In this document: positions 1-8,518 of the stretch, piece by piece
How the letters are laid out: each line of letters begins with the position of its first letter
Position numbering within the stretch: position 1 is the stretch's first letter
Assembly: GCA_015709675.1 (NCBI GenBank)
Contig: CP054182.1
Coordinates: 3,885,448 to 3,949,447, forward strand
Direction: 5' to 3'
Source: Ignavibacteriales bacterium
GTDB taxonomy: Bacteria; Bacteroidota; Ignavibacteria; Ignavibacteriales; Ignavibacteriaceae
DNA: 64,000 nucleotides
Program-made: the position numbers and the translations under genes
The notes under the pieces: generated by a model
The model's input: the letters and a program-made list of their open reading frames with translations, nothing else
The model's database searches: none
Told to the model about the DNA's origin: nothing

Positions 1-1916
1 ACGGGGAGGGGGAAGCAGCGAAGGCACTTGGTATTCTGGCAGAGATCCGGAAATCAGTACCGGCGGAGACATATCCCCAGCAGCATGCGGAGGCGGTACT
101 TACTGAAGCGGATATACGGCTTCAAACAGACAATGCTTCAGAGGCTCATAACCTGCTTTTCTCAACCGGCGTTGCAGAACTGACAGGAAACAATGCCTAT
201 CTCGCGCTGTATTACCATTCCCTACACACCCGCGCGCTGATCACACTCGGAAACAGAGCAGAAGCAGAAAAAGAATTACAAAACGCAATTGCATTGTATG
301 AAAGAACGGCACAATCTCTCATCGGCGGCAGCCATGATATTCCCGGGTTAACAAAACTTGCCGCCGGACTCTACAATTCACAAATAAAACTTCTGAATGA
401 GAGGGGGGATTACAAGACTGCGTTCGGTTACTTAGAGCGAAAAAACGGAGGAAGCGCCTTCAGGAATGTGATATCTCTGACTCTGGCCCAAAGCATGGAT
501 AATCCTGATCTCCTTGACAAACTTTACTCCCTTGCCTGGACTGCAGAGTCGCAGATTCACACACAGACGGAGAGGGATTCTGCACTGCAGCTTTATAACT
601 CACTGCTTGAATTCTTATCATTGCAAAAACCAGTCAGGATGGAAATGCTGAGTGTTACAGAGATGCAGTCCGCCCTTGAGGAGGATGAGTATATCATCGC
701 GCTGCATACAACTGAGGATTCGTCGTATATCTATGCACTTGGGCGGAATGAGTTTCTGACCAGGAAAATAAAAGGAGGAGAAAATTCTTTAAGAAGAATT
801 AAACGGGGCATCTCCCCTAACTATGACCGGAGGCCGGGCTCACCTGATTTCCTCAACAGGGAACTCTTTGCCTTTGACGCAGTTGCCGCACGGTATCTTT
901 ATAAACACCTGTTCGGTTTTCTTAATGACAAACTGGAAAAAGGGAGCAGGCTGATTATCCTTCCTGATAATATCTTCAGGGACTTCCCTTTTGAAACGCT
1001 TGTTGTAAACTCCGATGATGAAAATAACAGTTTTCATTATGAGGCATGCGAATTTGCCGGGGAGAGGTACCGCTTTGTCTATACTCCATCCTTCTCAGCA
1101 TACAAAGGACTTGAGAAGATCAATTACAGCAAAAACAAGACCTCACTGCTGGTGGGGAATCCCCTCGTGTCATCATCATCAAGAGGATTTGCCGAGAGGA
1201 GAAGCATACAGGGGAATACAGATGGCAGCAATACAAAGCAATTCCTCCCGCTGAAATACTCCGCTGAGGAGGTAAACTCCATTGACAATATGCTTGATTT
1301 CTCAACCGTACTAACCGGATCTTTTGCTACTGAATCACGGTTCAGAGAACTGGCAGCAGATGCTTCGCTGATTCATCTTTCAGCACATTCATCAGTCACA
1401 AAGAATCAGCCGGTGATTTATTTTTCCGGACTCTACGATGCTGAACATGACGGCATTCTTGAGCCGGGAGAGATTGCTTCGCTTGGATTAAAATCGGAAA
1501 TGGTTGTGCTAAGCAGCTGCAGTTCGGGGCTGGGAGATCCGGATGCGGAAGAGGGTGTCACCGGCATGAACCGCGCACTGATTGAGGGGGGAGCAAAGAG
1601 TGTTATCTCCACACTCTGGGAAATCAATGATGAATATACATCACGCTTTATGGAGATGTTTTATGATCATCTCAGCGTAGGGATCTCCAAATCGGAAGCA
1701 CTGCGCAGAACCCGGTCAGATTTTATCAGCCAGGTGAATTCTGATCCATACTACTGGGGAGCATTTATTCTCTACGGCGCAGACTCCCCTATGCATATCG
1801 AGAAGAAAAACTATATCTTTATTATGTTTCAATACTTATCTATCGGTTTCGCGGGAGCTTTTGTTTTACTTGTTTATATACGCAGGCTAACACGGCAATT
1901 AGTAATTAGGAGTTAG
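1..1916 (+). CDS. CHAT-domain protein with helical-repeat region and C-terminal membrane anchor (5' end outside window)
   Basis: The frame is open from the first bases of the window, so the gene starts upstream. The first part is helical and Ala/Glu/Leu-rich, like TPR repeats that normally precede CHAT domains. The CHAT peptidase-like domain (caspase/separase clan) occupies the last third: the catalytic His lies in HLSAHS and the catalytic Cys in LSSCSSGLG, followed by the typical GAKSVISTLW segment. A hydrophobic stretch (FQYLSIGFAGAFVLLVYI) then gives a single membrane anchor with a short basic tail. The last residues (LVIRS) and the stop codon are encoded by a heptamer repeat that continues downstream, so the original C-terminus may have been altered. 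CHAT proteins of this build act as proteases or as signalling scaffolds; the substrate here is unknown. Confidence 0.88.
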   Translation, partial: GEGEAAKALGILAEIRKSVPAETYPQQHAEAVLTEADIRLQTDNASEAHNLLFSTGVAELTGNNAYLALYYHSLHTRALITLGNRAEAEKELQNAIALYERTAQSLIGGSHDIPGLTKLAAGLYNSQIKLLNERGDYKTAFGYLERKNGGSAFRNVISLTLAQSMDNPDLLDKLYSLAWTAESQIHTQTERDSALQLYNSLLEFLSLQKPVRMEMLSVTEMQSALEEDEYIIALHTTEDSSYIYALGRNEFLTRKIKGGENSLRRIKRGISPNYDRRPGSPDFLNRELFAFDAVAARYLYKHLFGFLNDKLEKGSRLIILPDNIFRDFPFETLVVNSDDENNSFHYEACEFAGERYRFVYTPSFSAYKGLEKINYSKNKTSLLVGNPLVSSSSRGFAERRSIQGNTDGSNTKQFLPLKYSAEEVNSIDNMLDFSTVLTGSFATESRFRELAADASLIHLSAHSSVTKNQPVIYFSGLYDAEHDGILEPGEIASLGLKSEMVVLSSCSSGLGDPDAEEGVTGMNRALIEGGAKSVISTLWEINDEYTSRFMEMFYDHLSVGISKSEALRRTRSDFISQVNSDPYYWGAFILYGADSPMHIEKKNYIFIMFQYLSIGFAGAFVLLVYIRRLTRQLVIRS

Positions 1917-1966
1917 TAATTAGTAAACTCAATTTACAATTTACAATGAACAAAATTGAACAGATT
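1897..1966. repeat. degenerate heptamer repeats
   Basis: Runs of 7-bp units of the ATTAGTA/ATTAGGA type are followed by ACAATTT/ACAATGA units. They overlap the last codons of the CHAT gene. The same word families recur at many places in the window. Confidence 0.75.
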
Positions 1967-1969
1967 TAA

Positions 1970-2265
1970 CCCGCCGAGCAGGTGACCCATTAATAAAGCC
2001 GCAACATATACACCACCATCCGAACCCGCAGCGCGGGTGACCTGTTAATAAAAACGCAACATATACACCGTCTTCCCCGAACCCGCAGCGCGGGTGACCC
2101 GTTAACAAAATCCCAACTGAAAAGACAACCCCTGAACCCGCAGCGCGGGTGACCCATTAATAAAGCCGCAATATATACACCACCATCCGAACCCGCAGCG
2201 CGGGTGACCTATTTATGATGCTGATATCTTCGCTTCATGCCTCAACCCACGGAGTGGGTGATATA
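1970..2265. repeat. tandem array of about six 55-bp palindrome-bearing units
   Basis: A GC-rich palindromic core (ACCCGCAGCGCGGGT) followed by GACC and an AT-rich linker recurs with GTGA(C/T) anchors at 1982, 2037, 2094, 2149, 2204 and 2258, spacing 54-57 bp. The first and last copies are degenerate. Linkers are similar between copies (TTAATAAAGCCGCAA...), so these are not unique spacers. The palindrome could fold as a stem-loop. A shorter array of the same family lies at 5996-6115. Confidence 0.85.
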
Positions 2266-2460
2266 AGTTAAAATTATGAAATATGAAGGATTAATTATGA
2301 ATTTAACTGAGAATTGAAAATTGAGAATTATTTTGCGGGAGCAGTATATATAAAAAAGGAATTAGTAGTTAGGAATTGGTAATTAGTAAACTCAATGAAT
2401 AATTTACAATTTACAATGAACAAATAACCTTTAGCCAGAAACAAGGAATTACTAATTTAA
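2266..2460. repeat. intergenic heptamer repeats, no gene seen
   Basis: ATTGAAA/ATTGAGA, ATTAGTA/ATTAGGA and ACAATTT/ACAATGA heptamers follow one another with only short unique DNA between. No open frame with a credible start is visible. Confidence 0.65.
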
Positions 2461-2463
2461 AAA

Positions 2464-2490
2464 AGAAAAGCCCCGGGGACGGGGCTTTTT
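2464..2490 (-). terminator. intrinsic terminator downstream of gmd
   Basis: A GC-rich stem AAAGCCCC / GGGGCTTT is flanked by A and T tracts, two bases past the gmd stop codon. On the minus strand it ends in a T-rich tail. The flanking A/T tracts on both sides would allow bidirectional function, though the plus strand has no nearby gene to terminate. Confidence 0.8.
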
Positions 2491-2492
2491 AG

Positions 2493-3611
2493 TTAGAAAC
2501 CTTTGCGGCAGACTTTTTCGTAGTCGGCCAGTGCCATGATCTTTACCAGATCTTCGAACTTTGTCCGGGCTTTCCAGCCAAGTTTTTCTTCAGCTTTTTT
2601 TGGATTGCCCAGGAGCAGATCAACCTCAGTCGGGCGGTAATAGGTCGGGTTTACCGTTACCACTGTCTGGCCAGCCTTCAGATTAGCAAAAGGTTTTACA
2701 ACCGCATTCGGATATAATGCAATCAGTTCATCTTTCTTTGCAGAATCGATTGACGCAACCACACCTTTTTCGGTTTCATTCTCCCCTTCAAAGCGGAGTG
2801 TAACACCGAATGATCCAAATGTATATTTCACAAAATCCCGGACGGTATTTGTCTCGCCGGTTGCCAGGACAAAATCCTCGGCTTTTTTGTAATTGAGTAT
2901 ATCCACCATTCCCTGGCAGTATTCGGGAGCATAACCCCAGTCGCGCTTTGCATTGAGGTTGCCCAGGGAGAAGGAATCCTGAAGTCCGCAGATAATCCGT
3001 GATGCTGCACGGGAGATTTTTCTTGTAACAAATGTTTCACCTCTGCGGGGAGATTCATGATTAAAGAGAATTCCGTTGCAGGCAAATATATCATATGCTT
3101 CGCGGTAGTTTACAATAATCCAGTAACCATAGAGTTTTGCCACACCATACGGAGAGCGGGGATAAAAGGGAGTTGTCTCGCTCTGAGGAGTTTCACGCAC
3201 TTTTCCGTAGAGCTCACTTGTTGATGCCTGATAAAAACGGACTTTTTTGAGGCCGACTTCACGGATTGCATCGAGGAAGCGCAGAGTGCCGAGAGCATCA
3301 ACCTGTGCAGTGTAATCCGGAACTTCAAACGAAACTTTTACATGGCTCTGGGCGGCTAGGTTATATATCTCATCGGGCCCGATCTTTTCCAGCAGGCGGT
3401 TCATATTGCTCGTATCAACCAAGTCACCGTAGTGAAGAAACATCTTCTTGTTGAGGATTTCAGGATCGTTATAAAGATGGTCAATTCTTCCGGTATTAAA
3501 TGAACTGCTGCGGCGTATAATACCGTGCACCTCATATCCCCTTTCAATCAGAATTTCCGCGAGATAACTTCCGTCCTGTCCGGTTATTCCGGTAATAAGC
3601 GCTTTCTTCAT
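2493..3611 (-). CDS. gmd: GDP-mannose 4,6-dehydratase
   Basis: Converts GDP-D-mannose to GDP-4-keto-6-deoxy-D-mannose, the first step to GDP-L-fucose, in the cytoplasm. The 372-residue length is normal for the family. The N-terminus has the extended-SDR Rossmann motif [10 protein letters not shown], and the active site shows Tyr and Lys in SPYGVAK. The ATG start is unambiguous. It follows fcl with a 10-bp gap, so fcl-gmd form one transcript ending at the terminator at 2464-2490. It is separated from the main polysaccharide locus by lhgO and repeats but supplies a sugar likely used there. Confidence 0.95.
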   Translation of the reverse strand: MKKALITGITGQDGSYLAEILIERGYEVHGIIRRSSSFNTGRIDHLYNDPEILNKKMFLHYGDLVDTSNMNRLLEKIGPDEIYNLAAQSHVKVSFEVPDYTAQVDALGTLRFLDAIREVGLKKVRFYQASTSELYGKVRETPQSETTPFYPRSPYGVAKLYGYWIIVNYREAYDIFACNGILFNHESPRRGETFVTRKISRAASRIICGLQDSFSLGNLNAKRDWGYAPEYCQGMVDILNYKKAEDFVLATGETNTVRDFVKYTFGSFGVTLRFEGENETEKGVVASIDSAKKDELIALYPNAVVKPFANLKAGQTVVTVNPTYYRPTEVDLLLGNPKKAEEKLGWKARTKFEDLVKIMALADYEKVCRKGF

Positions 3612-3621
3612 TACGGTCTGT

Positions 3622-4584
3622 TTACCTTTTTATCGTTTCTATATTTTCCAAAAACCATTTGTATGTTCTGCGGATACCTTCTTCAAGTGATACAGAGCTT
3701 TCCCAGCCAAGTTCATGAAGACGGGAAGAATCCATCAGCTTACGGGGAGTACCGTCCGGCTTTGATGTATCGTATATAATCTTTCCCTTATATCCGGTAA
3801 TATCCTTCACCAGTTCCGCAAGAGCAGAGATGGTGACATCCGATCCGGTTCCAATATTAATGTGGGATATTTCTTTTTCATATATATCCTTCGCATCCAC
3901 ATTTTCGAGGAGGAATGCAAGAGCGGAGGCAAGATCCTCCACATACATAAATTCGCGGAGAACGGTACCGGTACCCCAGACCATTACATGATCCTTTCCG
4001 GCAGCCTTCGCCTCATGGAATTTTCGCATTAGCGCAGGGAGAACATGGGATTTTTCAAGATCGAAGTTGTCACCCGGACCGTAAAGATTGGTCGGCATCG
4101 CAGAAAAATAATTGCATCCGTACTGGCGATAATAACTTTCACAGAGTTTAATACCGGTGATTTTCGCAATAGCGTAGGGCTCATTGGTGAATTCCAATGT
4201 CCCGGTCAGGAGAGACTCTTCCCTGATCGGCTGCTCGGCAAATTTCGGGTAAATGCAGGAAGAACCGAGAAAGAGAAGTTTCTTCACACCAACGCGACGG
4301 GAGGCTTCAATCAGGTTTGCCTCAATCATGAGGTTATCATAGAGGAATTCGCCCCGGTAGATATTGTTTGCCATGATACCCCCGACTTTAGCGGCTGCAA
4401 TGACAACCACCTCGGGAGAGGCAGATTCCATCCTGTCAAATACCTGCTGCTGATTCCGGAGGTCAGCCTCATTCCGGTCAACCGTTGCCAGATTTACGTA
4501 ACCGCGGGAAGAGAGTTCGCGTACGATCGCAGAGCCAACCATGCCTTTATGACCGGCTACCATTATTTTTGAGTTTTTATCCAT
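3622..4584 (-). CDS. fcl: GDP-L-fucose synthase
   Basis: Epimerises at C3/C5 and reduces GDP-4-keto-6-deoxymannose to GDP-L-fucose using NADPH. Length (320 residues) fits the family. The N-terminal nucleotide motif is [32 protein letters not shown] (Tyr/Lys catalytic pair) and [10 protein letters not shown] are characteristic. It is the first gene of the fcl-gmd pair and is divergent from lhgO. The synonym is wcaG. Confidence 0.95.
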   Translation of the reverse strand: MDKNSKIMVAGHKGMVGSAIVRELSSRGYVNLATVDRNEADLRNQQQVFDRMESASPEVVVIAAAKVGGIMANNIYRGEFLYDNLMIEANLIEASRRVGVKKLLFLGSSCIYPKFAEQPIREESLLTGTLEFTNEPYAIAKITGIKLCESYYRQYGCNYFSAMPTNLYGPGDNFDLEKSHVLPALMRKFHEAKAAGKDHVMVWGTGTVLREFMYVEDLASALAFLLENVDAKDIYEKEISHINIGTGSDVTISALAELVKDITGYKGKIIYDTSKPDGTPRKLMDSSRLHELGWESSVSLEEGIRRTYKWFLENIETIKR

Positions 4585-4691
4585 CGAGGATGATTAATCC
4601 GTAATTTTCAAATTCACAGAACAAAATTTACGCAGAAACGGGCTGGTTTTCTACAGTAACATCAGTCCCTTGCATTCAAACAGAGAAACTT
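4585..4691. promoter_or_regulatory. divergent intergenic region between fcl and lhgO
   Basis: This 107-bp spacer separates two genes pointing away from each other, so it should hold a promoter for each. On the minus strand a TAAATTTTG box lies about 45 bp before fcl, loosely resembling the Bacteroidota -7 consensus TANNTTTG with one extra base. No operator is obvious. The assignment rests on position more than on motif. Confidence 0.4.
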
Positions 4692-5885
4692 ATGACCTAT
4701 GATATTACCATTATCGGCGGGGGGATTGTGGGGACAGCCACGGGGATGGCAATCCTCAAAAAGAAACCCTGTAAGCTCCTCATTCTTGAGGCAGAGGATG
4801 TGCTGGCAGCACATCAGACGGGGCACAACAGCGGAGTAATTCACTCAGGGCTCTACTACAAACCGGGTTCCTTAAAGGCACAAAACTGCACGGCAGGAAG
4901 AGAATTACTTTATCAGTTCTGCGAGGAGCAAGCGATTCCCCATCAACGATGCGGCAAAATTGTTGTTGCTACCAGCAAGGAAGAAATTCCGGCTCTGAAT
5001 GAACTTGAACGGAAAGGAACACTGAACGGGCTGACCGGAATGAAGCGCCTAAAGAAGGAGGAGATTAAAGAATATGAACCCTATACAGACGGGATTGGGG
5101 CCCTGTATATACCACAGACGGGCATTGTGAACTACACCAAAGTGACTGAAGCGTACGGAAAGATCATTCAGCAATTCGGAGGAGAAATCAGAACCAGCAA
5201 CAAAGTGAAGGGAATCAGAAGCAGAAACAACCAGATAACGATTGAGACGACCGGAGGAACACACAGCACAAAGCTGCTGGTAAACTGCGCAGGGCTTTAT
5301 TCCGACAGAATTGCAAGAATGTGCGGCATTGATCCGGAGGTGATGATCGTCCCGTTTCGCGGAGAATATTATGAGCTGGTTAAGGAGAAAGAATATCTTG
5401 TAAAGAATCTGATCTATCCCGTACCCGATCCCCGATTCCCGTTCCTTGGGGTGCATTTCACCAGAATGATTCAGGGAGGCATTGAGGCAGGACCCAATGC
5501 AGTGCTGGCATTCCGAAGGGAAGGATACAGCAAAACTGATGTGTCACTTTACGATACGGGAGAATTGTTACTCTACAAAGGATTCTGGAAGATGGCGGGG
5601 ATGTATTACAAAATGGGGTGGGAGGAGATGAAGAGGTCATTCAGCAAAGAACTGTTTGTAAGAGCTCTGCAGAAACTGATACCAGAAATTAACGAAGAAG
5701 ATGTTACAAGGGGAGGGGCGGGAGTCCGTGCTCAGGCATTAGACAAAAAGGGCAAACTGCTCGATGACTTCTGCATACAGGAAACGGCAAGGATGGTACA
5801 TGTGCTGAACGCACCAAGTCCGGCGGCGACAGCATCAATTTCCATCGGTAGAAGTATTGCGGATGTTGTGATCAAACATCTTTAA
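4692..5885 (+). CDS. lhgO: L-2-hydroxyglutarate oxidase (LhgO/YgaF family)
   Basis: FAD-dependent oxidation of L-2-hydroxyglutarate to 2-oxoglutarate, feeding electrons to the membrane quinone pool in characterised members. The FAD-binding GGGIVGTATGMAIL motif is near residue 8, and the family signature HQTGHNSGVIHSGLYY follows near residue 42. The middle has VPFRGEYYEL and the end HVLNAPSPAATASISIG, both typical. Its 397 residues match the family. It stands alone between repeat-filled spacers, reads opposite to the surrounding sugar genes and has no evident link to polysaccharide synthesis; it looks like a chromosomal housekeeping gene. Confidence 0.92.
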   Translation: MTYDITIIGGGIVGTATGMAILKKKPCKLLILEAEDVLAAHQTGHNSGVIHSGLYYKPGSLKAQNCTAGRELLYQFCEEQAIPHQRCGKIVVATSKEEIPALNELERKGTLNGLTGMKRLKKEEIKEYEPYTDGIGALYIPQTGIVNYTKVTEAYGKIIQQFGGEIRTSNKVKGIRSRNNQITIETTGGTHSTKLLVNCAGLYSDRIARMCGIDPEVMIVPFRGEYYELVKEKEYLVKNLIYPVPDPRFPFLGVHFTRMIQGGIEAGPNAVLAFRREGYSKTDVSLYDTGELLLYKGFWKMAGMYYKMGWEEMKRSFSKELFVRALQKLIPEINEEDVTRGGAGVRAQALDKKGKLLDDFCIQETARMVHVLNAPSPAATASISIGRSIADVVIKHL

Positions 5886-5904
5886 TACTTTGTGGGATGC
5901 CTAA

Positions 5905-5995
5905 GGAAGTATGAAGTATGAATTATGAAGTATGAACTGAAGATTGTGATCAGCCGCAGCAGAGGTATTTACAATGAACAAAATTGAATTGATTC
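5905..5995. repeat. degenerate heptamer repeats
   Basis: AGTATGA/ATTATGA heptamers (period 7 bp) are followed by a TTTACAATGAACAAAATTGA segment. The same order of words occurs after the CHAT gene and at 8.06-8.16 kb. Confidence 0.75.
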
Positions 5996-6115
5996 AACCA
6001 GCGTAGTGGGTGACCTGTTAATAATACTGACATCTCCGCCCTATGCCTGAACCCGCAGAGCGGGTGACCTATTAATAACACTCACACCTCCGCTTTATGC
6101 CTGAACCCACGAAGT
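5996..6115. repeat. second array of the palindromic 54-bp repeat
   Basis: Three cores of the type AACCCGCAGAGCGGGTGACC are spaced about 54 bp apart with TTAATAA-containing linkers, matching the 1970-2265 array. The outer copies carry substitutions (CAGCGTAGTGGG, CCCACGAAGTGG) that partly keep arm complementarity. Confidence 0.8.
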
Positions 6116-6185
6116 GGATGGCATAATTGATAGTGGATAAAAGAGAATTGAAAATTGTTTGAGACGCATTCGCTTTGAAGCAAAC

Positions 6186-6240
6186 TCACCCCCGTTAATC
6201 CCCCTCTCTCTCCGACAAGTCGGAGAAAGAGGGGAAGTAA
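6186..6240. repeat. palindromic CCCCTCTC repeat
   Basis: CCCCTCTCTCTCCGAC pairs with GTCGGAGAAAGAGGGG across a two-base loop, preceded by CCCCGTTAATCCC. A related copy lies at 7577-7615. It sits just after the galE stop and might help terminate galE transcription, but it lacks a clear T-run. Confidence 0.65.
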
Positions 6241-6255
6241 AATTTAATTCATCGG

Positions 6256-7230
6256 CTATTTTGCTTTGGGGATATACAACGGCAGCATGGTGGATATGAT
6301 AGTTTCGATATCCGAATACTTTGGGATCCAACCGAGGAGTCTATTTGCTTTGGAAGCATCGGCAATAAGGGCTGCGGGATCTCCCTCACGGCGGGAGGTG
6401 ACTTCGTAATTCAGCGGAAGAGCGGAGATATCTGCAGCAGCTTTAATCACTTCAAACACACTATAGCCCTTCCCTGTTCCAAGATTCAGCGTCAGATTCT
6501 GTTGATTCTTCTCCAGATAGTCCATTGCAAGAATATGAGCAGATGAAAGATCGGATGGATGTATATAATCACGAATGCAGGAACCATCGGAGGTGTTATA
6601 ATCATCACCAAAAACCATCAATTTTTGGCGGATTCCGGCAAGGGTTTCCAGCACAACCGGGAGCAGATTTGCTGTTCCCACTTCCCTTTTCGTCACTCTT
6701 CCTTTGACATCATATCCGGCAGCGTTAAAATAGCGGAGCACAGCAACATGGATACCGCGAATCTGTGAGAGCCAGGCAAGATTCTGCTCCAATGAGAGTT
6801 TAGTAAAGCCGTAATAATTAATCGGATTCTTGAGGGCTGCTTCAGAAACCGGGATGGATTCAGGATTTCCATAGACCGCAGCAGTTGAGGAAAAGATTAC
6901 CTTGCGGATCTTCAGATCTTTCAGTAAAGAAAACAGATTAAGCGCCCCGGTGATATTTTCCATCATATATACTTCGGGAATTTCCATTGACTCCCCCGCA
7001 GCTTTCTTTGAGGCAAAGTGGAAGAGAGTATCAAATTCCCTCCCCCTTAAAATATCTTTTAAATCTGGAGATTTCAGATCCGCTACGATCAGTTCGACAC
7101 CAGCGGGAATATTTTCCCGGAAACCGGTTGACAAGTTATCAAGGACGGTTGCTTTATAACCGAGTTCAGTAAGATCGTGGACGAGGTGGGAGCCAATATA
7201 ACCGGCGCCTCCAGTTACTAAAATATTCAA
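6256..7230 (-). CDS. galE: UDP-glucose 4-epimerase
   Basis: Interconverts UDP-glucose and UDP-galactose with bound NAD+. The N-terminus ([15 protein letters not shown]) and the active site (YYGFTK, with SSTAAVYG upstream) are typical of GalE, and IRDYIHPSDLSSAHILA is a strong family segment. Length is 324 residues, slightly under the usual 330-340. The Rossmann strand begins immediately at the TTG codon, so TTG is the real start. It is flanked on both sides by repeats and has no close operon partner. It supplies UDP-Gal, and possibly UDP-GalNAc, for the surface glycan. Confidence 0.93.
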   Translation of the reverse strand: MNILVTGGAGYIGSHLVHDLTELGYKATVLDNLSTGFRENIPAGVELIVADLKSPDLKDILRGREFDTLFHFASKKAAGESMEIPEVYMMENITGALNLFSLLKDLKIRKVIFSSTAAVYGNPESIPVSEAALKNPINYYGFTKLSLEQNLAWLSQIRGIHVAVLRYFNAAGYDVKGRVTKREVGTANLLPVVLETLAGIRQKLMVFGDDYNTSDGSCIRDYIHPSDLSSAHILAMDYLEKNQQNLTLNLGTGKGYSVFEVIKAAADISALPLNYEVTSRREGDPAALIADASKANRLLGWIPKYSDIETIISTMLPLYIPKAK

Positions 7231-7264
7231 ATCTCTTCTTTACGTAATTTTTTTCTTTTGTTTG

Positions 7265-7435
7265 GCAAATTAGGAATTAGCAGTTAGTAATTAGTAATAA
7301 AAAACAATGCACAATGAGATTAGGTACCAGGTGTCAGGGTCTAGTGATCATGGGTAAGGAATTGATTAGTGACTGGTGGCCAGTAGAAGAATTAGCAATT
7401 AGGAAGGAGTAATTAGCAGGGGAATCAATCAAGAA
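7265..7435. repeat. mixed heptamer repeats
   Basis: ATTAGCA/GTTAGTA/ATTAGTA units, an ACAATGC/ACAATGA pair, and GTGACTG/GTGGCCA units appear in sequence. No gene is visible between galE and the helix-turn-helix gene. Confidence 0.65.
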
Positions 7436-7576
7436 GAACTTTGCCACGAAACACGAATAAAAAACATTTTTGGAATTTTTACTTAAAATAACGGGGGTAT
7501 GGCGAAAAAGGGGGTATTTGTTTACCTTTTCTTTACCATGCGAATTTTCACTATTTTCGCAGTTTTCAGAAACTCT

Positions 7577-7615
7577 CCCCCTTAATCCCCCTCTCTACTC
7601 CGTTGAAGAGGGGGA
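7577..7615. repeat. second copy of palindromic CCCCCTTAATCCCCCTCTC repeat
   Basis: CCCCCTCT pairs with AGAGGGGG around a short loop, with the same upstream words as the copy at 6186-6240. Confidence 0.6.
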
Positions 7616-7666
7616 AACTGGGCAGTAAAAATTTTCAAGTGATTAAATATTCGAATGGAGTAAAAG

Positions 7667-8056
7667 GTGTACAGCAAAGAAATTATTAACAGATTTATTG
7701 CCCTGCGGGCAGAGGGGAAGACTTTACTTCAGTGTCAGGAGATACTGGAGATTTCAAAACCAACCCTTGTAAAGTGGAATCAGAAATACAAGAAACAGGT
7801 CCGCAAACAGCAGGTCATTGATCAGGCGCAGTTGTACGCAAAGAAGCTGACTGAGAATGAGGAATCTATTCTCTTCAACGCGAAGCAGATTCTCTGGATA
7901 CGGAAATCAAATTTTCCGGAGTCAGAAAAGAATCTCAGAATAAGGGGAGTATTAAAAGATCTGGAGAAGTTTACCGGGAAGGAAATTGTGAGTGTGAATC
8001 TGAATTATTCGACGACAAAGGAGACGATAAATGAAATCGGGATAAACTTTAAATGA
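7667..8056 (+). CDS. small helix-turn-helix protein of unknown function
   Basis: The 129-residue product begins at GTG; a GGAG sits six bases upstream and the nearest ATG (7655) is followed at once by a stop. The first 45 residues (RFIALRAEGKTLLQCQEILEISKPTLVKW, split here as RAEGKTLLQCQEIL and ISKPTLVKW) form a helix-turn-helix like those in transposase N-termini and phage terminase small subunits. The rest is charged and helical, with a possible coiled coil, and ends in a beta-prone tail. No partner gene is adjacent; it lies isolated in repeat DNA 320 bp from an insertion sequence. I do not recognise the family and assign no function beyond likely DNA binding. Confidence 0.65.
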   Translation: MYSKEIINRFIALRAEGKTLLQCQEILEISKPTLVKWNQKYKKQVRKQQVIDQAQLYAKKLTENEESILFNAKQILWIRKSNFPESEKNLRIRGVLKDLEKFTGKEIVSVNLNYSTTKETINEIGINFK

Positions 8057-8370
8057 GAACTATAAATTATGAAGTATGAAATATGAATTGAAAGATTAGA
8101 ATTGAGAAGGGAGAATTGAAATGTACAATGAACGATTTACAATGTACAGGATTGAACTAGGAATTAGGATTTAGTAATTAGTAATTAGGAAAAAAATTTG
8201 AATGGGCAGGGGAATATTTAGGAATGAAGAATTAAAAATTGAAATTTGGGAGGAGGGGGGTATGGAGAATATATGGGGGAAGGAAATCGCGCAAAGGAGG
8301 CAAAGGCGCTAAGGGGGGTTTATAATTGAGAGTGGGAAATTGAAAAGTGAATCGCAATTAGCGACTAGTG
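8057..8370. repeat. gene-free stretch of heptamer repeats
   Basis: It contains ATTATGA/AGTATGA/AATATGA, ATTGAGA, ACAATGA/ACAATGT, and ATTAGGA/ATTAGTA heptamers in succession, then about 120 bp of purine-rich sequence. It ends in GTGATTAGG, the site into which the insertion sequence has jumped. Confidence 0.65.
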
Positions 8371-8382
8371 ATTAGGTGTTAC

Positions 8383-8516
8383 ATAGCAAGACATCGCTTA
8401 CAGTATAATTAATTAGTATTAGCTGTCTTTCATAGCAAGACATCGCTTACAGTAAGTGCCCTCCCCCCTAGGGGGGAGCCTTAACGGTCAAAAAATAGCA
8501 GGACATCGCTTACAGT
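8383..8516 (+). repeat. left-end array: three copies of a 22-bp transposase end repeat
   Basis: Copies start at 8383, 8432 and 8495, each ending in CATCGCTTACAGT; the first two are identical and the third has one change (AGCAGGAC). A perfect CTCCCCCCTAGGGGGGAG palindrome (8461-8478) sits between copies two and three and could terminate transposase transcription. Confidence 0.9.
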
Positions 8517-8518
8517 CT

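Noticed and set aside
1970-2265. CRISPR array
   Set aside because: Repeats are palindromic and evenly spaced, but the segments between them are related to one another and no cas genes are present.
4045-4572. 175-residue plus-strand frame
   Set aside because: It lies wholly antisense to fcl, which has strong family motifs.
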